Notes: generated from the letters alone by a model not told the origin. A stretch of 64,000 bases of DNA from Plantimonas leprariae (GCF_008802405.1 NZ_VZDO01000014.1:1-64000); one strand, 5' to 3'; positions 44,861 to 57,194 are shown, numbered from the stretch's first letter. Numbers and translations: made by a program.

Positions 44861-45314
44861 GACGGGCCTCGCCGGCCGGCTGACGGAATTCGGGCACGCG
44901 CAGAGTTTCCGCGTCTATTTCGAGGACACGGACTTTTCCGGCGTCGTCTACCACGCGCGCTACCTGCATTTCCTGGAGCGGGCGCGCACCGACTTCCTGC
45001 GCCTGAAGGGCATCGGCCACCGCGCGCTGATGGAGGGCGCCTTCGGCGAGCCGATGGCCTTCGCCGTCCGGCACATGGAGATCGACTTCCTCGCCCCCGC
45101 CCGGATCGACGACGTCGTCGTGGTGGAAACGCGGACGGTGCTGCTCGGCGGCGCGCGGGTGGTGCTCGATCAGAAAATATATCGCGGCGAAATCCTCCTC
45201 GTCGCGGCGCGGGTCAAGGTCGCGGTGATCTCGCCGGACGGGCGGCCGCGCCGCATGCCGCGGGCGGTCGCGGCGATCCTCGATCCGGCGTTTTCCGCGC
45301 CCAAGGGCGGCTGA
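44853..45314 (+). CDS. ybgC: Acyl-CoA thioesterase YbgC
   Basis: 153 residues from ATG 44853. Hot-dog fold with [32 protein letters not shown], containing the 4HBT-type Asp (EDTD) and the HARY signature. First gene of the Tol-Pal cluster in most proteobacteria. A 218-base spacer before tolQ probably holds a tol promoter. Confidence 0.94.
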   Translation: MSETGLAGRLTEFGHAQSFRVYFEDTDFSGVVYHARYLHFLERARTDFLRLKGIGHRALMEGAFGEPMAFAVRHMEIDFLAPARIDDVVVVETRTVLLGGARVVLDQKIYRGEILLVAARVKVAVISPDGRPRRMPRAVAAILDPAFSAPKGG

Positions 45315-45532
45315 CGCGCTCCGCGGCAACCTTTGCTTAACCTTAATGCTGCTTGAATGCCGGCGACGATATTGCTGCCGGCCGCGCCATTCTTTCGCTT
45401 GATTCATCCCGTGAAAGAACAGCCGGGGTCTTCGGCAATTTAAGCGAACTGTACGAACGGGTTGCCGGCGAGCGGCCCGGCGGCGACGGGCGGATGGCCG
45501 GCCGCCTGCCGAAATTCGAGGGACAAGGAACG

Positions 45533-46258
45533 ATGAACGAGATCGCGCAGAGCGCATTGGCGGCTCCGGAGGCGTCGCATTCGCTTTGGAGCCTCTTCAT
45601 GCAGGCCGGCTTCGTGGTGAAGCTGGTGATGATCGGCCTTCTCGCCGCTTCCGTCTGGACCTGGGCGATCATCATCGACAAGACGATGCGCTACGGCCGC
45701 TTCCGCCGCCAGCTCAACAATTTCGAGAACAACTTCTGGAGCGGCCAGTCGCTGGAGGAACTCTACCACACGCTGTCCGACCGGAAGACCAGCGGCATGG
45801 GCTCGCTCTTCGTCGCCGCGATGCGCGAATGGAAGAAGAGCTTCGAGAAGGGCGCGCGCTCGCCGCTCGGACTCCAGACCCGCATCGAGAAGGCGATGGA
45901 CGTGACGCTCGCCCGCGAGATGGACGACCTCGAGTCCCGCCTCGGCTTCCTCGCCACCGTCGGCTCGGCCGCGCCCTTCATCGGCCTGTTCGGCACGGTG
46001 ATCGGCATCATGACCTCGTTCCAGGCGATCGCGGCCTCGAAGCAGACCAACCTCGCGGTGGTGGCGCCCGGCATCGCCGAGGCACTGCTCGCCACCGCCA
46101 TCGGCCTCGTCGCGGCGATCCCGGCGGTCATCGCCTACAACAAGCTGACCTCGGATGCCGGCAAGCTCGGCCTTCGCCTCGAATCCTTCGCCGACGAGTT
46201 CTCCGCGATCCTGTCGCGGCAGATCGACGAGCGCTCCGCCGCCAGCGCGGCGCGCTGA
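45533..46258 (+). CDS. tolQ: Tol-Pal proton channel subunit TolQ
   Basis: 241 residues from ATG 45533 (ACAAGGAA upstream). Three membrane helices: [20 protein letters not shown], then [22 protein letters not shown] and [21 protein letters not shown], as in the MotA/ExbB family. With TolR it uses the proton gradient to energise TolA during outer-membrane constriction. Confidence 0.96.
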   Translation: MNEIAQSALAAPEASHSLWSLFMQAGFVVKLVMIGLLAASVWTWAIIIDKTMRYGRFRRQLNNFENNFWSGQSLEELYHTLSDRKTSGMGSLFVAAMREWKKSFEKGARSPLGLQTRIEKAMDVTLAREMDDLESRLGFLATVGSAAPFIGLFGTVIGIMTSFQAIAASKQTNLAVVAPGIAEALLATAIGLVAAIPAVIAYNKLTSDAGKLGLRLESFADEFSAILSRQIDERSAASAAR

Positions 46259-46285
46259 TCCCGGGCCCGGCAGGAGACGACCGCG

Positions 46286-46738
46286 ATGGGCATGTCCATG
46301 GGTTCCGCGGGTGGCGGAGGCGGCAGGCGCCGCGGCCGCCGCAGGCACCGCGCGCTGAACAGCGAGATCAACGTGACGCCGATGGTCGACGTCATGCTGT
46401 GCCTCCTGATCATCTTCATGGTGGCCGCGCCGATGCTGACCGTCGGCGTGCCGCTCGACCTGCCGGAAACGCAGGCGAAGGCGTTGAACGCCGAGACCGA
46501 GCCGCTGACGGTCTCCGTCCAGAAGGGTGGGTCGGTCTTCGTTCAGGAAACCGAGATTCCGGCCGAGGAAGTCGTCGCGAAGCTGCAGGCCGTCGCCAAG
46601 ACCGGCTATGACCAGCGCATCTTCGTGAAGGGCGACCGCGCCGCCGATTACGGCACGATCATGAAGGTCATGGCGCTGATCTCGGCCGCCGGCTACAAGA
46701 ACATCGGCCTGATCACCGCCCCCGAGACGACGAGCTGA
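46286..46738 (+). CDS. tolR: Tol-Pal subunit TolR
   Basis: 150 residues. A basic, Gly-rich N-terminus, then [24 protein letters not shown] with the proton-carrying Asp (PMVDV), then a periplasmic domain. ExbD family. Confidence 0.95.
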   Translation: MGMSMGSAGGGGGRRRGRRRHRALNSEINVTPMVDVMLCLLIIFMVAAPMLTVGVPLDLPETQAKALNAETEPLTVSVQKGGSVFVQETEIPAEEVVAKLQAVAKTGYDQRIFVKGDRAADYGTIMKVMALISAAGYKNIGLITAPETTS

Positions 46739-46741
46739 CCC

Positions 46742-47872
46742 GTGACGCAGATGCGCGCCGGCGTCGTCTCATCCGCCGTCATCCATGCCGCCCTCTTGAC
46801 CTGGGGACTCTGGTCGCTGGGCACGCCGAAACCGCTCGACGCGCAGTATGCCGAGGCGCTGCCGGTCGAAGTGATCATGTCCGACAAGTTCGAGGGTGTG
46901 AAGGGCGAGAAGGACGCGCCGCTGAAGGAGAAGCCCGCCCCGACGCCGACCACCAAGCCGAAGACGCTGCCGATGGAGGCGAAGAACATCGGCGACAACG
47001 AAGTCGACCTCGACACGCCGCCGATCCCGAACGAGAAGCCGGTGAAGGAGGAGGCGAAACCGCAGCCGAAGGCCGCCGATCTGCCGCCGCCGACCCCGAA
47101 GCCGGAAGAGAAGCCGGTGGAGAAGGTGACCGAGAAGGCGCCGACGCCGCCCGAGCCGAAGCCGGAGCCGAAGGTCGCGGAGAAGCCGCCGGAGCCGAAG
47201 CCCGTGCCGAAGCCGCCCGAGAAGCAGCCGGAGCCGCCGAAGATCGACCCGCTCGCCGAGGCGATCGCCAAGGCCGAGGATATTCCGGACCCGAAGCCCG
47301 AGGTGAAGCCGGAGCCGAAACCCGAGGTGAAGCCGGCCGTGAAGCCGGTGCCGCCGAAGACCGAAACCGCGGAAGCGACGAAGCCCGCCGCCGAGCCGAA
47401 GAAGACGGACTCGAAGGCGAAGGACAAGCCGAAGAAGGACGTCGCCGACAAGGCGTCCGACAGCGACAGCCAGTTCAACGTCGCCGACATCTCGGCGCTG
47501 ATCAACAAGAAGAAGGCGGCGGGCGGCGGCGCGAAGCGCTCGACCGAGATGGCGTCGCTCGGCTCGAAGGTGACGACGGGCACGCAGCTTTCGCGCTCGG
47601 AGAAGGAAGGGCTGCAGGAGCAGCTGGCGAGCTGCTGGACGCTGCCGGCCGGCGCGGAAGGCGGTGAGGCGTTGAAGACCTCGGTCCGCTTCAGCCTCGA
47701 CGGGTCGGGCAAGCTGGCAGCGCGGCCGACGACCGACGCCAGCAGCGGCAACCGCGCCTTCGACGAGAGCGCGATCCGCGCCGTGCAGAAATGCGATCGC
47801 GACGGGCTGCGCGTGCCCCCCGACGTCAACGACGAGTTCGTCGTGAATTTCGATCCCCACGAGATGTTCTGA
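46742..47872 (+). CDS. tolA: Cell envelope protein TolA
   Basis: 376 residues from GTG 46742. N-terminal membrane helix (AGVVSSAVIHAALLTWGLW), a long Pro/Lys/Glu-rich spacer (residues ~45-245) with repeated PEPKPE-type units, and a C-terminal TonB-like domain (QLASCWTLPAGAEGGEALKTSVRF ... VVNFDPHEMF). It bridges the inner membrane TolQR to Pal/TolB. Confidence 0.92.
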   Translation: MTQMRAGVVSSAVIHAALLTWGLWSLGTPKPLDAQYAEALPVEVIMSDKFEGVKGEKDAPLKEKPAPTPTTKPKTLPMEAKNIGDNEVDLDTPPIPNEKPVKEEAKPQPKAADLPPPTPKPEEKPVEKVTEKAPTPPEPKPEPKVAEKPPEPKPVPKPPEKQPEPPKIDPLAEAIAKAEDIPDPKPEVKPEPKPEVKPAVKPVPPKTETAEATKPAAEPKKTDSKAKDKPKKDVADKASDSDSQFNVADISALINKKKAAGGGAKRSTEMASLGSKVTTGTQLSRSEKEGLQEQLASCWTLPAGAEGGEALKTSVRFSLDGSGKLAARPTTDASSGNRAFDESAIRAVQKCDRDGLRVPPDVNDEFVVNFDPHEMF

Positions 47873-47875
47873 TTG

Positions 47876-49219
47876 ATGAAAACCGCAATGATCGCCGTCA
47901 CGAAGCTGCGTCGCCCCGGGCGTTGGACGAGGATCCTCGCCTCGGCCCTCGCGTGCTCGCTGTTCGCGTCGGTCGCGGTCGTACCTGCCGCCCGGGCTGA
48001 GATCCGGCTCGACGTGACGCGCGGCAATGTCGAGCCGCTGCCGATCGCGATCCCGTCCTTCGGCGGCAACAAGCTGGCGAGCCAGATCAGCGACGTGGTC
48101 GAGGCCGACCTCAAGCGCTCCGGCCTGTTCGCGCCGATCGACCCCTCCGCCTTCATCCAGAAGGATGTCTCGCCGGACGCGACGCCTAGGTTTCCCGACT
48201 GGACGGTGATCAACGCGCAGGCGCTCGTCACCGGCAAGGTCGGGCAGGAAGCGGACGGGCGGCTGCGCGCCGAGTTCCGGCTCTGGGACACCTTCGCCAA
48301 CGGCCAGCTCGACGGCCAGCAGTTCTACGCGACGCCCGACAACTGGCGGCGCGTCGCCCACATCATCGCCGACGCGATCTACGAGCGGCTGACGGGCGAG
48401 AAGGGCTATTTCGACACCCGCGTCGTCTTCGTCTCCGAGACCGGGCCGAAGCAGAAGCGCGTCAAGCGCCTGGCGATCATGGACCAGGACGGCGCGAACG
48501 TCTCGTACCTGACGCGCGGCGACGACCTCGTGCTCACCCCGCGCTTCTCGCCGAACCGGCAGGAGCTGACCTACATGAGCTTCGGCAACGCGGAGCCGCG
48601 GGTCTATCTCCTGCAGCTCGAGACCGGGCAGCGCGAGGTGGTCGGCAACTTCCCCGGCATGACCTTCGCGCCGCGCTTCTCGCCGGACGGCTCGCGGATC
48701 GTGATGAGCCTCCAGCAGGAGGGCTCGGCCAACATCTATTCCATGGACCTTCGTTCGCGCGCGACGACGCGGCTGACATCGACCTCGGCGATCGACACCG
48801 CCCCGTCCTTTTCGCCGGACGGCTCGAAGATCGTCTTCGAGTCCGATCGGGGCGGGCGGCCGCAGATCTACGTCATGGGTGCCGATGGCTCCGGCCAGAA
48901 CCGCATCTCCTTCGGCTCCGGCTCCTACTCGACGCCGGTCTGGAGCCCGCGCGGCGACCTCATCGCCTTCACCAAGCAGACGGGCGGGCAGTTCCAGATC
49001 GGCGTGATGCGGCCCGACGGCTCGGGCGAGCGCATCCTGACCTCGTCGTTCCACGCGGAAGGCCCGACCTGGGCGCCGAACGGCCGCGTCCTGATGTTCT
49101 TCAAGGACGCCGGCCCCGGCCCGCAACTCTATTCGATCGACCTGACGGGCCGGAACGAGCAGCAGGTGCCGACGCAGGGCTACGCGTCCGATCCCGCCTG
49201 GTCGCCGGCGCGTGAGTAG
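47876..49219 (+). CDS. tolB: Tol-Pal periplasmic protein TolB
   Basis: 447 residues from ATG 47876. Signal peptide ending VVPAARA; an N-terminal D1 domain ([23 protein letters not shown]) and a beta-propeller of repeated F-S-P-D-G-S blades (e.g. [30 protein letters not shown]). It binds Pal and TolA's C-terminus. Confidence 0.95.
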   Translation: MKTAMIAVTKLRRPGRWTRILASALACSLFASVAVVPAARAEIRLDVTRGNVEPLPIAIPSFGGNKLASQISDVVEADLKRSGLFAPIDPSAFIQKDVSPDATPRFPDWTVINAQALVTGKVGQEADGRLRAEFRLWDTFANGQLDGQQFYATPDNWRRVAHIIADAIYERLTGEKGYFDTRVVFVSETGPKQKRVKRLAIMDQDGANVSYLTRGDDLVLTPRFSPNRQELTYMSFGNAEPRVYLLQLETGQREVVGNFPGMTFAPRFSPDGSRIVMSLQQEGSANIYSMDLRSRATTRLTSTSAIDTAPSFSPDGSKIVFESDRGGRPQIYVMGADGSGQNRISFGSGSYSTPVWSPRGDLIAFTKQTGGQFQIGVMRPDGSGERILTSSFHAEGPTWAPNGRVLMFFKDAGPGPQLYSIDLTGRNEQQVPTQGYASDPAWSPARE

Positions 49220-49254
49220 CTTCGCGTTCCGAAAATCGTGGCGCGGCGGCAACA

Positions 49255-49280
49255 GGGCGGTCCGGAAACGGGCCGCCCTT
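49255..49280 (+). terminator. Hairpin after tolB
   Basis: GGGCGGTCCG-GAAA-CGGGCCGCCC, a ten-pair stem (one G-T) closed by a GAAA loop, then TT. Weak U-tract, so perhaps an attenuating terminator before pal. Confidence 0.5.
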
Positions 49281-49447
49281 CGCGTATCGCGGCCTCGGTC
49301 AAGCTTCCCGCCCGAGGATCGTCCCAATCCGGCGTCACCCGAACGCCGCACCGACGTGTCGAACTGCCATTAATCTTTACCCCGTCTTAAGACCGGACAG
49401 GGTAAATGCTTGATTGAACGAACCAATCGCAATCGAAGGAGAAGGCC

Positions 49448-49972
49448 ATGAGCCGGATCGCTGTTTTGGCTCAGAGCCGCGTCGCGCTGGCGCTCGTCGC
49501 CGCGCTCGCCGTCGCGGGCTGCGCGAAGAAGAACGGGGGCCTCCCCGACAACGCCGCGGGCCTCGGCCTCAACGGCGCGAACGGCGGGCGCGGCTCGTCG
49601 GCCCCCGGCACGCCGGGCGACTTCACCGTCAATGTCGGCGACCGCATCTTCTTCGACACGGACTCCTCCGTGGTCCGCGCCGATGCGCAGCAGACGCTCG
49701 CCGCCCAGGCCCGCTGGCTGAACCAGTACCGCCAGTACTCGATCACCGTCGAGGGTCATGCCGACGAGCGCGGCACCCGCGAATACAACCTCGCGCTCGG
49801 CGCCCGCCGCGCCGCCGCGACCAAGGAATACCTTGCCTCGCAGGGCGTCGCCGGCAACCGCATGCGCACGATCTCCTACGGCAAGGAGCGTCCGGTCGCG
49901 GTCTGCGACGACATCTCCTGCTGGTCGCAGAACCGCCGCGCGGTCACCGTCTTGAACGGCGCCGGAAGCTGA
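49448..49972 (+). CDS. pal: Peptidoglycan-associated lipoprotein Pal
   Basis: 174 residues. Lipobox LAVAGC; OmpA-like domain with VNVGDRIFFDTDSSVVRADAQQ, ITVEGHADERGTREYNLALGARRA and ISYGKERP, which bind diaminopimelic acid in peptidoglycan. Outer-membrane end of the Tol-Pal bridge. Confidence 0.96.
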   Translation: MSRIAVLAQSRVALALVAALAVAGCAKKNGGLPDNAAGLGLNGANGGRGSSAPGTPGDFTVNVGDRIFFDTDSSVVRADAQQTLAAQARWLNQYRQYSITVEGHADERGTREYNLALGARRAAATKEYLASQGVAGNRMRTISYGKERPVAVCDDISCWSQNRRAVTVLNGAGS

Positions 49973-49998
49973 TCGAACCGAATTTCGGGAATGAAGCG

Positions 49999-50025
49999 GG
50001 GCGGTCCTTCGGGGCCGCCCTTTTT
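49999..50025 (+). terminator. Strong terminator after pal
   Basis: GGGCGGTCC-TTCG-GGGCCGCCC followed by TTTTT: a nine-pair stem (one G-T) with a UUCG tetraloop and a full T run. Confidence 0.85.
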
Positions 50026-50184
50026 CGTTTCCAGCGGTCCGCCGGCAACTCCTGTGCTCCGGCCTCCTTGCGGTTTCTGGTACTTGCGGCCAAACAAATG
50101 CCGAAAACCCTTCGTCCATGCGGGAACGGGGTTGATGCGGCTTCGTCGAGCGGACCAACGGCGCGACGCGGCGAACGGCGGGGA

Positions 50185-51171
50185 ATGGACTTGAAACGCA
50201 AGCATCTGGGTACGGCCTTGCGCGCCGCGGCGGTCGGCGCGCTGCTGGCCGGCAGCCTTTCGCCGGCGGCGGCGCTGAACCTGCCCTTCGGCCTCGGGGC
50301 GGGCAAGGAACGGGCCGCGAGCGAGCGAGCGGCCGAGCCGCCGGTGCAGATGGCCCAGCTCGGCGACAGCGGCCAGCGCATCAGCCAGCTCGAGGAAGAG
50401 AACCGCCGCCTGAACGGCAAGGTCGAGGAACTGTCGTTCCAGGTGCTCCAGATGCAGGAGCAGATGCGCAAGATGCAGGAGGACAACGACTTCCGCTTCC
50501 AGGAAATCGAAGGCGGCGGTGGGGGAGGCGGGGGCGCTGCCGCGAAGCCGCCCTCGAACGCGCCGGGCAAGCGCTCGGAGGCCGCACCCTCGCTCGACCC
50601 ATCGGCCACGGCTTCCGCCGGTGGCGGGGCGGCCGGCCCGCCCGCCGCCCCTGGCGAAGGCGACCAGATCGGCTCCTTGATCGGCGGTGGTGAGGGCGGC
50701 GGCGCCACGCCGACCGGCCAAGCGCCGGCAGCGGGGGGCGCCGGAGCGGCCCCACCGCGTTCCGGCACGGTCGCCTCGATCCAGACCAAGAACGCCGGCG
50801 AACTTTACGGCCTCGCCTACAACTACCTTCTCGCGGGCGACTACGGCCTCGCCGAAAGCTCCTTCCGGCAATACGCCCAGACCTATCCCGACGCGAAGGA
50901 CGTGCCCGACGCGCGCTACTGGCTCGGCGAAAGCCAGTTCCAGCAGGGCAAGTACGCCGATTCCGCCGAGACCTTCCTGAACGCCCAGAAGGACTATCCG
51001 AAGAGCGCCAAGGCGCCGGAGATGATGCTGAAGCTCGGCATGTCGCTGGTGAAGCTCGACAACCGCGACACGGCCTGCGTCACCTTCAAGGAAGTGACCC
51101 GGCGCTATCCGCAGATGAGCGCCACGGTGAAGAAGAAGCTGCAGACGGAGTCGCAGGCTGCGAAGTGCTGA
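50185..51171 (+). CDS. cpoB: Cell division coordinator CpoB (YbgF)
   Basis: 328 residues from ATG 50185. Signal peptide (VGALLAGSLSPAAA), a trimerising coiled coil (GQRISQLEEENRRLNGKVEELSFQVLQMQEQ), a Gly/Pro/Ala-rich linker with a run of Gly, and three TPR repeats (ELYGLAYNYLLAGDYGLAESSFRQYA ...). It couples Tol to cell-wall synthesis. Ends next to tilS. Confidence 0.93.
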   Translation: MDLKRKHLGTALRAAAVGALLAGSLSPAAALNLPFGLGAGKERAASERAAEPPVQMAQLGDSGQRISQLEEENRRLNGKVEELSFQVLQMQEQMRKMQEDNDFRFQEIEGGGGGGGGAAAKPPSNAPGKRSEAAPSLDPSATASAGGGAAGPPAAPGEGDQIGSLIGGGEGGGATPTGQAPAAGGAGAAPPRSGTVASIQTKNAGELYGLAYNYLLAGDYGLAESSFRQYAQTYPDAKDVPDARYWLGESQFQQGKYADSAETFLNAQKDYPKSAKAPEMMLKLGMSLVKLDNRDTACVTFKEVTRRYPQMSATVKKKLQTESQAAKC

Positions 51172-51190
51172 AGGCCCCCGCGACCCGAAC

Positions 51191-52513
51191 CTGACTGCCG
51201 CGCTCGCCGCAGCCGAAGCCTGGCCGCTCTTCGCCGACACCCTCCGCTTCCTGCCACCCGCTCCCGAGAACCGCGCGCCCCGTCCGCTGCTTCTCGCCGT
51301 ATCCGGCGGTCCGGACTCCCTCGCTCTCCTGCTCCTCGCCAGCGCCAGCCGCGGCCGGCTGCGTGCCTCCGGCTTTTCCATCCATGCCGCGACGGTGGAC
51401 CATGCGCTCCGGCCTGAATCCGCTGCGGAAGCCGCAGCCGTCGCCCGCCTCTGCGAAAACCTCGACGTGCCGCACGCGACCCTCGTCTGGCGGGGCGCGA
51501 AGCCCATCGGCAATCTCGCGGCGGCGGCGCGGGAAGCGCGCTACCGGCTCCTCGCCGATCATGCGGAAACGCTCGGCGCGCCGGCCGTCCTCACGGCGCA
51601 TCACGAGGACGACCAGATCGAGACGCATCATATGGCGATGCTCCGCCGGGCCGGCGACCGGGGCCTCGCCGGGATGCGGAGTGCGCGGGCACTGAGCCCG
51701 AGCGTCCTGCTGCTTCGCCCGCTGCTCGCCGTAGCCGGCGCGCGGCTGAAGGCGGCGGTCGCGGCGCACGGCCTCGCGGCGGCGGACGATCCCTCGAACC
51801 GCGACGTCCGCTTCGCCCGCGCCCGGCTTCGTGCGGCGCTCGGCGATTCGCCGCGGGAACGGCATGCGGTCCTCGCCCGCATCCGCGTCCATGCGACGCG
51901 GCGCGATGCCGAAGATGCCGAACTCGCCGCCTGGATGCGTGATCTGCGCCGGGACGAGGGCCTCGCCGTCGACGCGGCCGGCATGGTGCGCATCGCTTCG
52001 AATGCTTTTCGCGACAGGTCGAAATCAGCGCTGGCGGAATCGCTGCTCGGCCGCGTTCTCCAGGCGGCCGGCGGCAGTCTTCATCCGCCGTCGCGGGACG
52101 CCGTCCGCCGGCTGCTGCAACGCCTGCGCGGTCCCGGCTTCGCCGGCGGGACGCTCATTGGCGCGGTGCTGGAGCGAGGTGGCGACGGGGGCTTGACCGC
52201 CTTTCGGGAATACGGGCGGGCGGGACTGCCCGCCGTGGACGTATCCGGCGCTTCCGCCATCCTGTTCGACCGCCGACTGCGCATCGTGGCGCGGACAAGC
52301 GATGGCTTCCCACGCGAATCCCGTCTCGCGGCCTTCGGCGCGACGGGGCGCGGCAATGCGCGCGAGAAGGTGCTGCCGGTCCTTCTCGGCCCGGATGGAT
52401 CGCCGCGTGCCGCTCACCCTCTGCTTCTCGCCAAGCTGCCGGCGGCGACCGCGCTGCTCGACGCACGCGAGGAGATTTCGTTCAGACTGGGGGCGGATTT
52501 GCCCGTGGTTTGA
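51191..52513 (+). CDS. tilS: tRNA(Ile)-lysidine synthase, start unclear
   Basis: 440 residues if started at CTG 51191. The PP-loop SGGPDSLALLLL (near residue 38) lies upstream of the first GTG in frame (51395), so translation must begin earlier, yet only CTG codons are available between the in-frame stop at 51128 and the loop. One extra C in the C5 run 51175-51179 would put GTG 51165 (overlapping the cpoB stop) in frame, giving a normal start. HHEDDQIETHHMAMLRRAGDRGLAGM, the TilS signature, follows. TilS modifies tRNA-Ile2 (CAU) and is normally essential. Confidence 0.85.
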   Translation: MTAALAAAEAWPLFADTLRFLPPAPENRAPRPLLLAVSGGPDSLALLLLASASRGRLRASGFSIHAATVDHALRPESAAEAAAVARLCENLDVPHATLVWRGAKPIGNLAAAAREARYRLLADHAETLGAPAVLTAHHEDDQIETHHMAMLRRAGDRGLAGMRSARALSPSVLLLRPLLAVAGARLKAAVAAHGLAAADDPSNRDVRFARARLRAALGDSPRERHAVLARIRVHATRRDAEDAELAAWMRDLRRDEGLAVDAAGMVRIASNAFRDRSKSALAESLLGRVLQAAGGSLHPPSRDAVRRLLQRLRGPGFAGGTLIGAVLERGGDGGLTAFREYGRAGLPAVDVSGASAILFDRRLRIVARTSDGFPRESRLAAFGATGRGNAREKVLPVLLGPDGSPRAAHPLLLAKLPAATALLDAREEISFRLGADLPVV

Positions 52514-52642
52514 GCCGTCGGCCTTGTCGAGGCGGCAACCAAATTGCCGCAAATCGGCCGGATGCTGTTGGCAAGGCTTTTTCGTCTGCCTATCTTCGGA
52601 CCGCGCCTTTCCGGCGCTGGCGTCCGACGCCCGGGATCGACG

Positions 52643-54562
<1,920 letters not shown>

Positions 54563-54585
54563 CACTATCGGGTCTTCAAATGACG

Positions 54586-54616
54586 AAGGGCGGCTCGCGG
54601 GCCGCCCTTTCGCGTT
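54586..54616 (+). terminator. Terminator after ftsH
   Basis: AAGGGCGGC-TCGCGG-GCCGCCCTT followed by TCGCGTTTT. A nine-pair stem; the T run is interrupted by CGCG. Confidence 0.7.
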
Positions 54617-54721
54617 TTAAGGCTAGGCCTTCCGGTACGGTTAAGCGGCTGACACTCTTTTTTACTTTCGCCGCTATCCTCGTCTGATTAAGCGTTGCTC
54701 GCTGAACGGGCAGGGGAGCCG

Positions 54722-56071
54722 ATGGGCAAGAAGTATTTCGGGACGGACGGCATCCGCGGCCGCGCCAACTCCGCGACGATGACCGCCGATCTCGCGATGA
54801 AGGTCGGCATGGCGGCCGGTATCGCCTTCCGGCGCGGCGATTACCGCCACCGCGTCGTGATCGGCAAGGACACGCGGCTGTCCGGCTACATGCTGGAGCC
54901 GGCCCTTTGCGCCGGGTTCACCTCGGTCGGCATGGACGTCCTGATGCTCGGCCCGATCCCGACGCCGGCCGTCGCCATGCTGACGCGCTCGATGCGCGCC
55001 GACATCGGCGTGATGATCTCCGCCTCGCACAACCCGTTCGAGGACAACGGCATCAAGCTCTTCGGGCCGGACGGCTACAAGCTCTCGGACGAGATCGAGG
55101 CGGAGATCGAGGATCTTCTGGCTGAGGACCTGTCGCGGCATCTCGCCGGCGGCGAGCGGCTCGGGCGTGCCAAGCGCTACGACGACGGCGGGCGCGACCG
55201 CTACGCCGAGTTCGCCAAGCGCACCCTCAACCGCAACCTGACCCTCGACGGCATGCGCGTCGTGATCGACTGCGCCAACGGCGCTGCCTACAAAGTCGCG
55301 CCGGAAGTCCTATGGGAACTCGGCGCCGAGGTGGTGAGGCTCGGCGTCGATCCGAACGGCACCAACATCAATCTCGACTGCGGCTCCACCAGCCCGGCCG
55401 CGCTCTGCGCCAAGGTGCGCGAGACGCGCGCCGACATCGGTATCGCGCTCGACGGCGACGCCGACCGGGTGATCATCGTCGACGAGCGCGGCGAGATCGT
55501 CGACGGCGACCAGATCATGGCGCTGATCGCCGAGTCCTGGCTGGAGGACGGCCGGCTCGCCGCCGGCGGCATCGTCGCCACCATCATGTCCAATCTCGGC
55601 CTGGAGCGCTTCCTCCAGGACAAGGGCCTGCAGCTCGCCCGCACCAAGGTCGGCGACCGCCACGTCGTCGAGCACATGCGCCAGCACGGCTACAACCTCG
55701 GCGGCGAGCAGTCCGGCCACATCATCCTGTCCGACTACGGCACCACCGGCGACGGTCTCGTCTCGGCCCTGCAGGTGCTGGCGGTCGTGGCGAAGAGCGG
55801 CAAGCCGGTGTCGGAGGTCTGCCGCAAGTTCGAGCCGGTGCCGCAGATCCTGAAGAACGTCCGCTTCTCCGGCGGCGAGCCGCTGGAGCGCGAGCCCGTG
55901 CGGCTCGCCATCGATTCCGGCCGCACCCGGCTCGGCAATGCTGGCCGCTTGGTCATCCGGCCGAGCGGCACCGAGCCGCTGATCCGCGTCATGGCGGAGG
56001 GCGACGATCCGTTGCTGGTGCGCACCGTCGTCGACGACATCGTCGGCGCCCTGCAGCAGGCCGCGGCCTGA
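54722..56071 (+). CDS. glmM: Phosphoglucosamine mutase
   Basis: 449 residues from ATG 54722. [10 protein letters not shown] at the N-terminus, phosphoserine loop [15 protein letters not shown], metal-binding [10 protein letters not shown], sugar-binding GGEQSGHII, and C-terminal [12 protein letters not shown]. Makes glucosamine-1-phosphate for peptidoglycan and LPS. Confidence 0.97.
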   Translation: MGKKYFGTDGIRGRANSATMTADLAMKVGMAAGIAFRRGDYRHRVVIGKDTRLSGYMLEPALCAGFTSVGMDVLMLGPIPTPAVAMLTRSMRADIGVMISASHNPFEDNGIKLFGPDGYKLSDEIEAEIEDLLAEDLSRHLAGGERLGRAKRYDDGGRDRYAEFAKRTLNRNLTLDGMRVVIDCANGAAYKVAPEVLWELGAEVVRLGVDPNGTNINLDCGSTSPAALCAKVRETRADIGIALDGDADRVIIVDERGEIVDGDQIMALIAESWLEDGRLAAGGIVATIMSNLGLERFLQDKGLQLARTKVGDRHVVEHMRQHGYNLGGEQSGHIILSDYGTTGDGLVSALQVLAVVAKSGKPVSEVCRKFEPVPQILKNVRFSGGEPLEREPVRLAIDSGRTRLGNAGRLVIRPSGTEPLIRVMAEGDDPLLVRTVVDDIVGALQQAAA

Positions 56072-56227
56072 GAGCGAAGGTCTTCGAGGGGAGACTGGAT
56101 CCACATGGTTTCTGGTCTCTTCTCCGGCGCGGGGGCGCTTAAACGCTTCTTAACCTTAACGCGCCAATAATCCCGGCATCGAGTGGTCGGCGAGGGGCCG
56201 ACTTGCACCGGAGTCGGGAAGCCACCC

Positions 56228-57064
56228 ATGTTGCGCAAAACCGTTCTTGCCTTTGCGGCAGCCGTCCTGTTCGGCGCACCCGCCTTCGCGGCGGACCTCA
56301 TCGAGGAAGTGCCGCCGGCCCCGATCCCGCTCGCGACCTCCGGCTGGTACCTGCGCGGCGACGTCGGCTACGTGTTCAAGTCGAACAACAACGGTCACTG
56401 GGATTTCTGGAACCAGTTCCCCGGCGTCGAAGGCGTCGACGACACATTCTACTACAAGGACTTCGATCTCGACGACGCGGCGAGCTTCGGCGGCGGCGTC
56501 GGCTACCGCTTCAACGATTTCCTGCGCACCGACGTGACGGCCGACTACTTCAGCCCGGACCTCGACGGCCGGCGCGGCTGCCCGTCCTATATCGCCGCCA
56601 CCCAGTACGGACAGGCCGCGCCGGACATCACCTGCAAGTACAAGGACTCGGCCGACGTCGATATCGTGACGGTCATGGCGAACGCCTATGTCGACCTCGG
56701 CACCTACTCGATCTTCACCCCCTATATCGGCGGCGGCCTCGGCGCGGCCTATGTCGACTACGGCAACCTGAAGGTCGAGCAGTGCGGGACCAGCGACTGC
56801 GGTGCTTCCCCGAACGATAACGTCTTCCACAACAAAGGCGAGGACAGCTGGCGGTTCGCCGGTTCTCTCATGGCAGGCGTGACGATGGACGTCACCGGGC
56901 CGCTGAAGCTCGACGTCGGCTACAAGTACACGCACATCACCGACGGCGACGCCTTCGGCTACGACGCGGCCGACCGGGCGACGGGCGCCAAGGGCGCGCA
57001 GATCAAGGACGACGGCTTCGACCTGCACACGATCCGCGCCGGCCTGCGCTACGAGTTCTTCTGA
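56228..57064 (+). CDS. Outer-membrane beta-barrel protein (Omp25/31-like), copy 1
   Basis: 278 residues from ATG 56228. Signal peptide ending FGAPAFA, then mature ADLIEEVPP, GWYLRGDVGYVF, FGGGVGYRFNDFLRTDVTADY, YVDLGTYSIFTPYIGGGLGAAYVDY and a terminal IRAGLRYEFF ending in Phe for barrel insertion. Around eight strands. Contains four Cys in an extracellular-loop-like region. TTAACCTTAAC precedes it. Confidence 0.9.
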   Translation: MLRKTVLAFAAAVLFGAPAFAADLIEEVPPAPIPLATSGWYLRGDVGYVFKSNNNGHWDFWNQFPGVEGVDDTFYYKDFDLDDAASFGGGVGYRFNDFLRTDVTADYFSPDLDGRRGCPSYIAATQYGQAAPDITCKYKDSADVDIVTVMANAYVDLGTYSIFTPYIGGGLGAAYVDYGNLKVEQCGTSDCGASPNDNVFHNKGEDSWRFAGSLMAGVTMDVTGPLKLDVGYKYTHITDGDAFGYDAADRATGAKGAQIKDDGFDLHTIRAGLRYEFF

Positions 57065-57087
57065 TCCATCCCTAAAGGTTTCGAAGC

Positions 57088-57113
57088 GGCGCGTCCGGGC
57101 AACCGGGCGCGCC
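57088..57113 (+). terminator. Hairpin after omp copy 1
   Basis: GGCGCGTCCGG-GCAA-CCGGGCGCGCC, an eleven-pair stem (one G-T) with a GCAA loop; the downstream T run is weak. Confidence 0.55.
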
Positions 57114-57172
57114 GTCTGCGTTTCGGCCCGACGATCTTTCGCCGCGCAGCGCGGATCGGCGAAAAGTCAGGG

Positions 57173-57194
57173 TTAACCGGGACTTAAGGGTTAA
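57173..57194. promoter_or_regulatory. CtrA-like site before omp copy 2
   Basis: TTAA (57173-57176)-N7-TTAA (57184-57187), an exact CtrA consensus spacing, plus a third TTAA at 57191. About 80 bases upstream of the start. Confidence 0.45.

Noticed and set aside
46900-47460. Tandem repeats resembling a satellite array
   Set aside because: These are codons for the Pro/Lys/Glu spacer of TolA.
46769-49351. An 860-codon antisense frame across tolA and tolB
   Set aside because: It mirrors the Pro/Lys-rich tolA spacer and the tolB propeller; no family features of its own.
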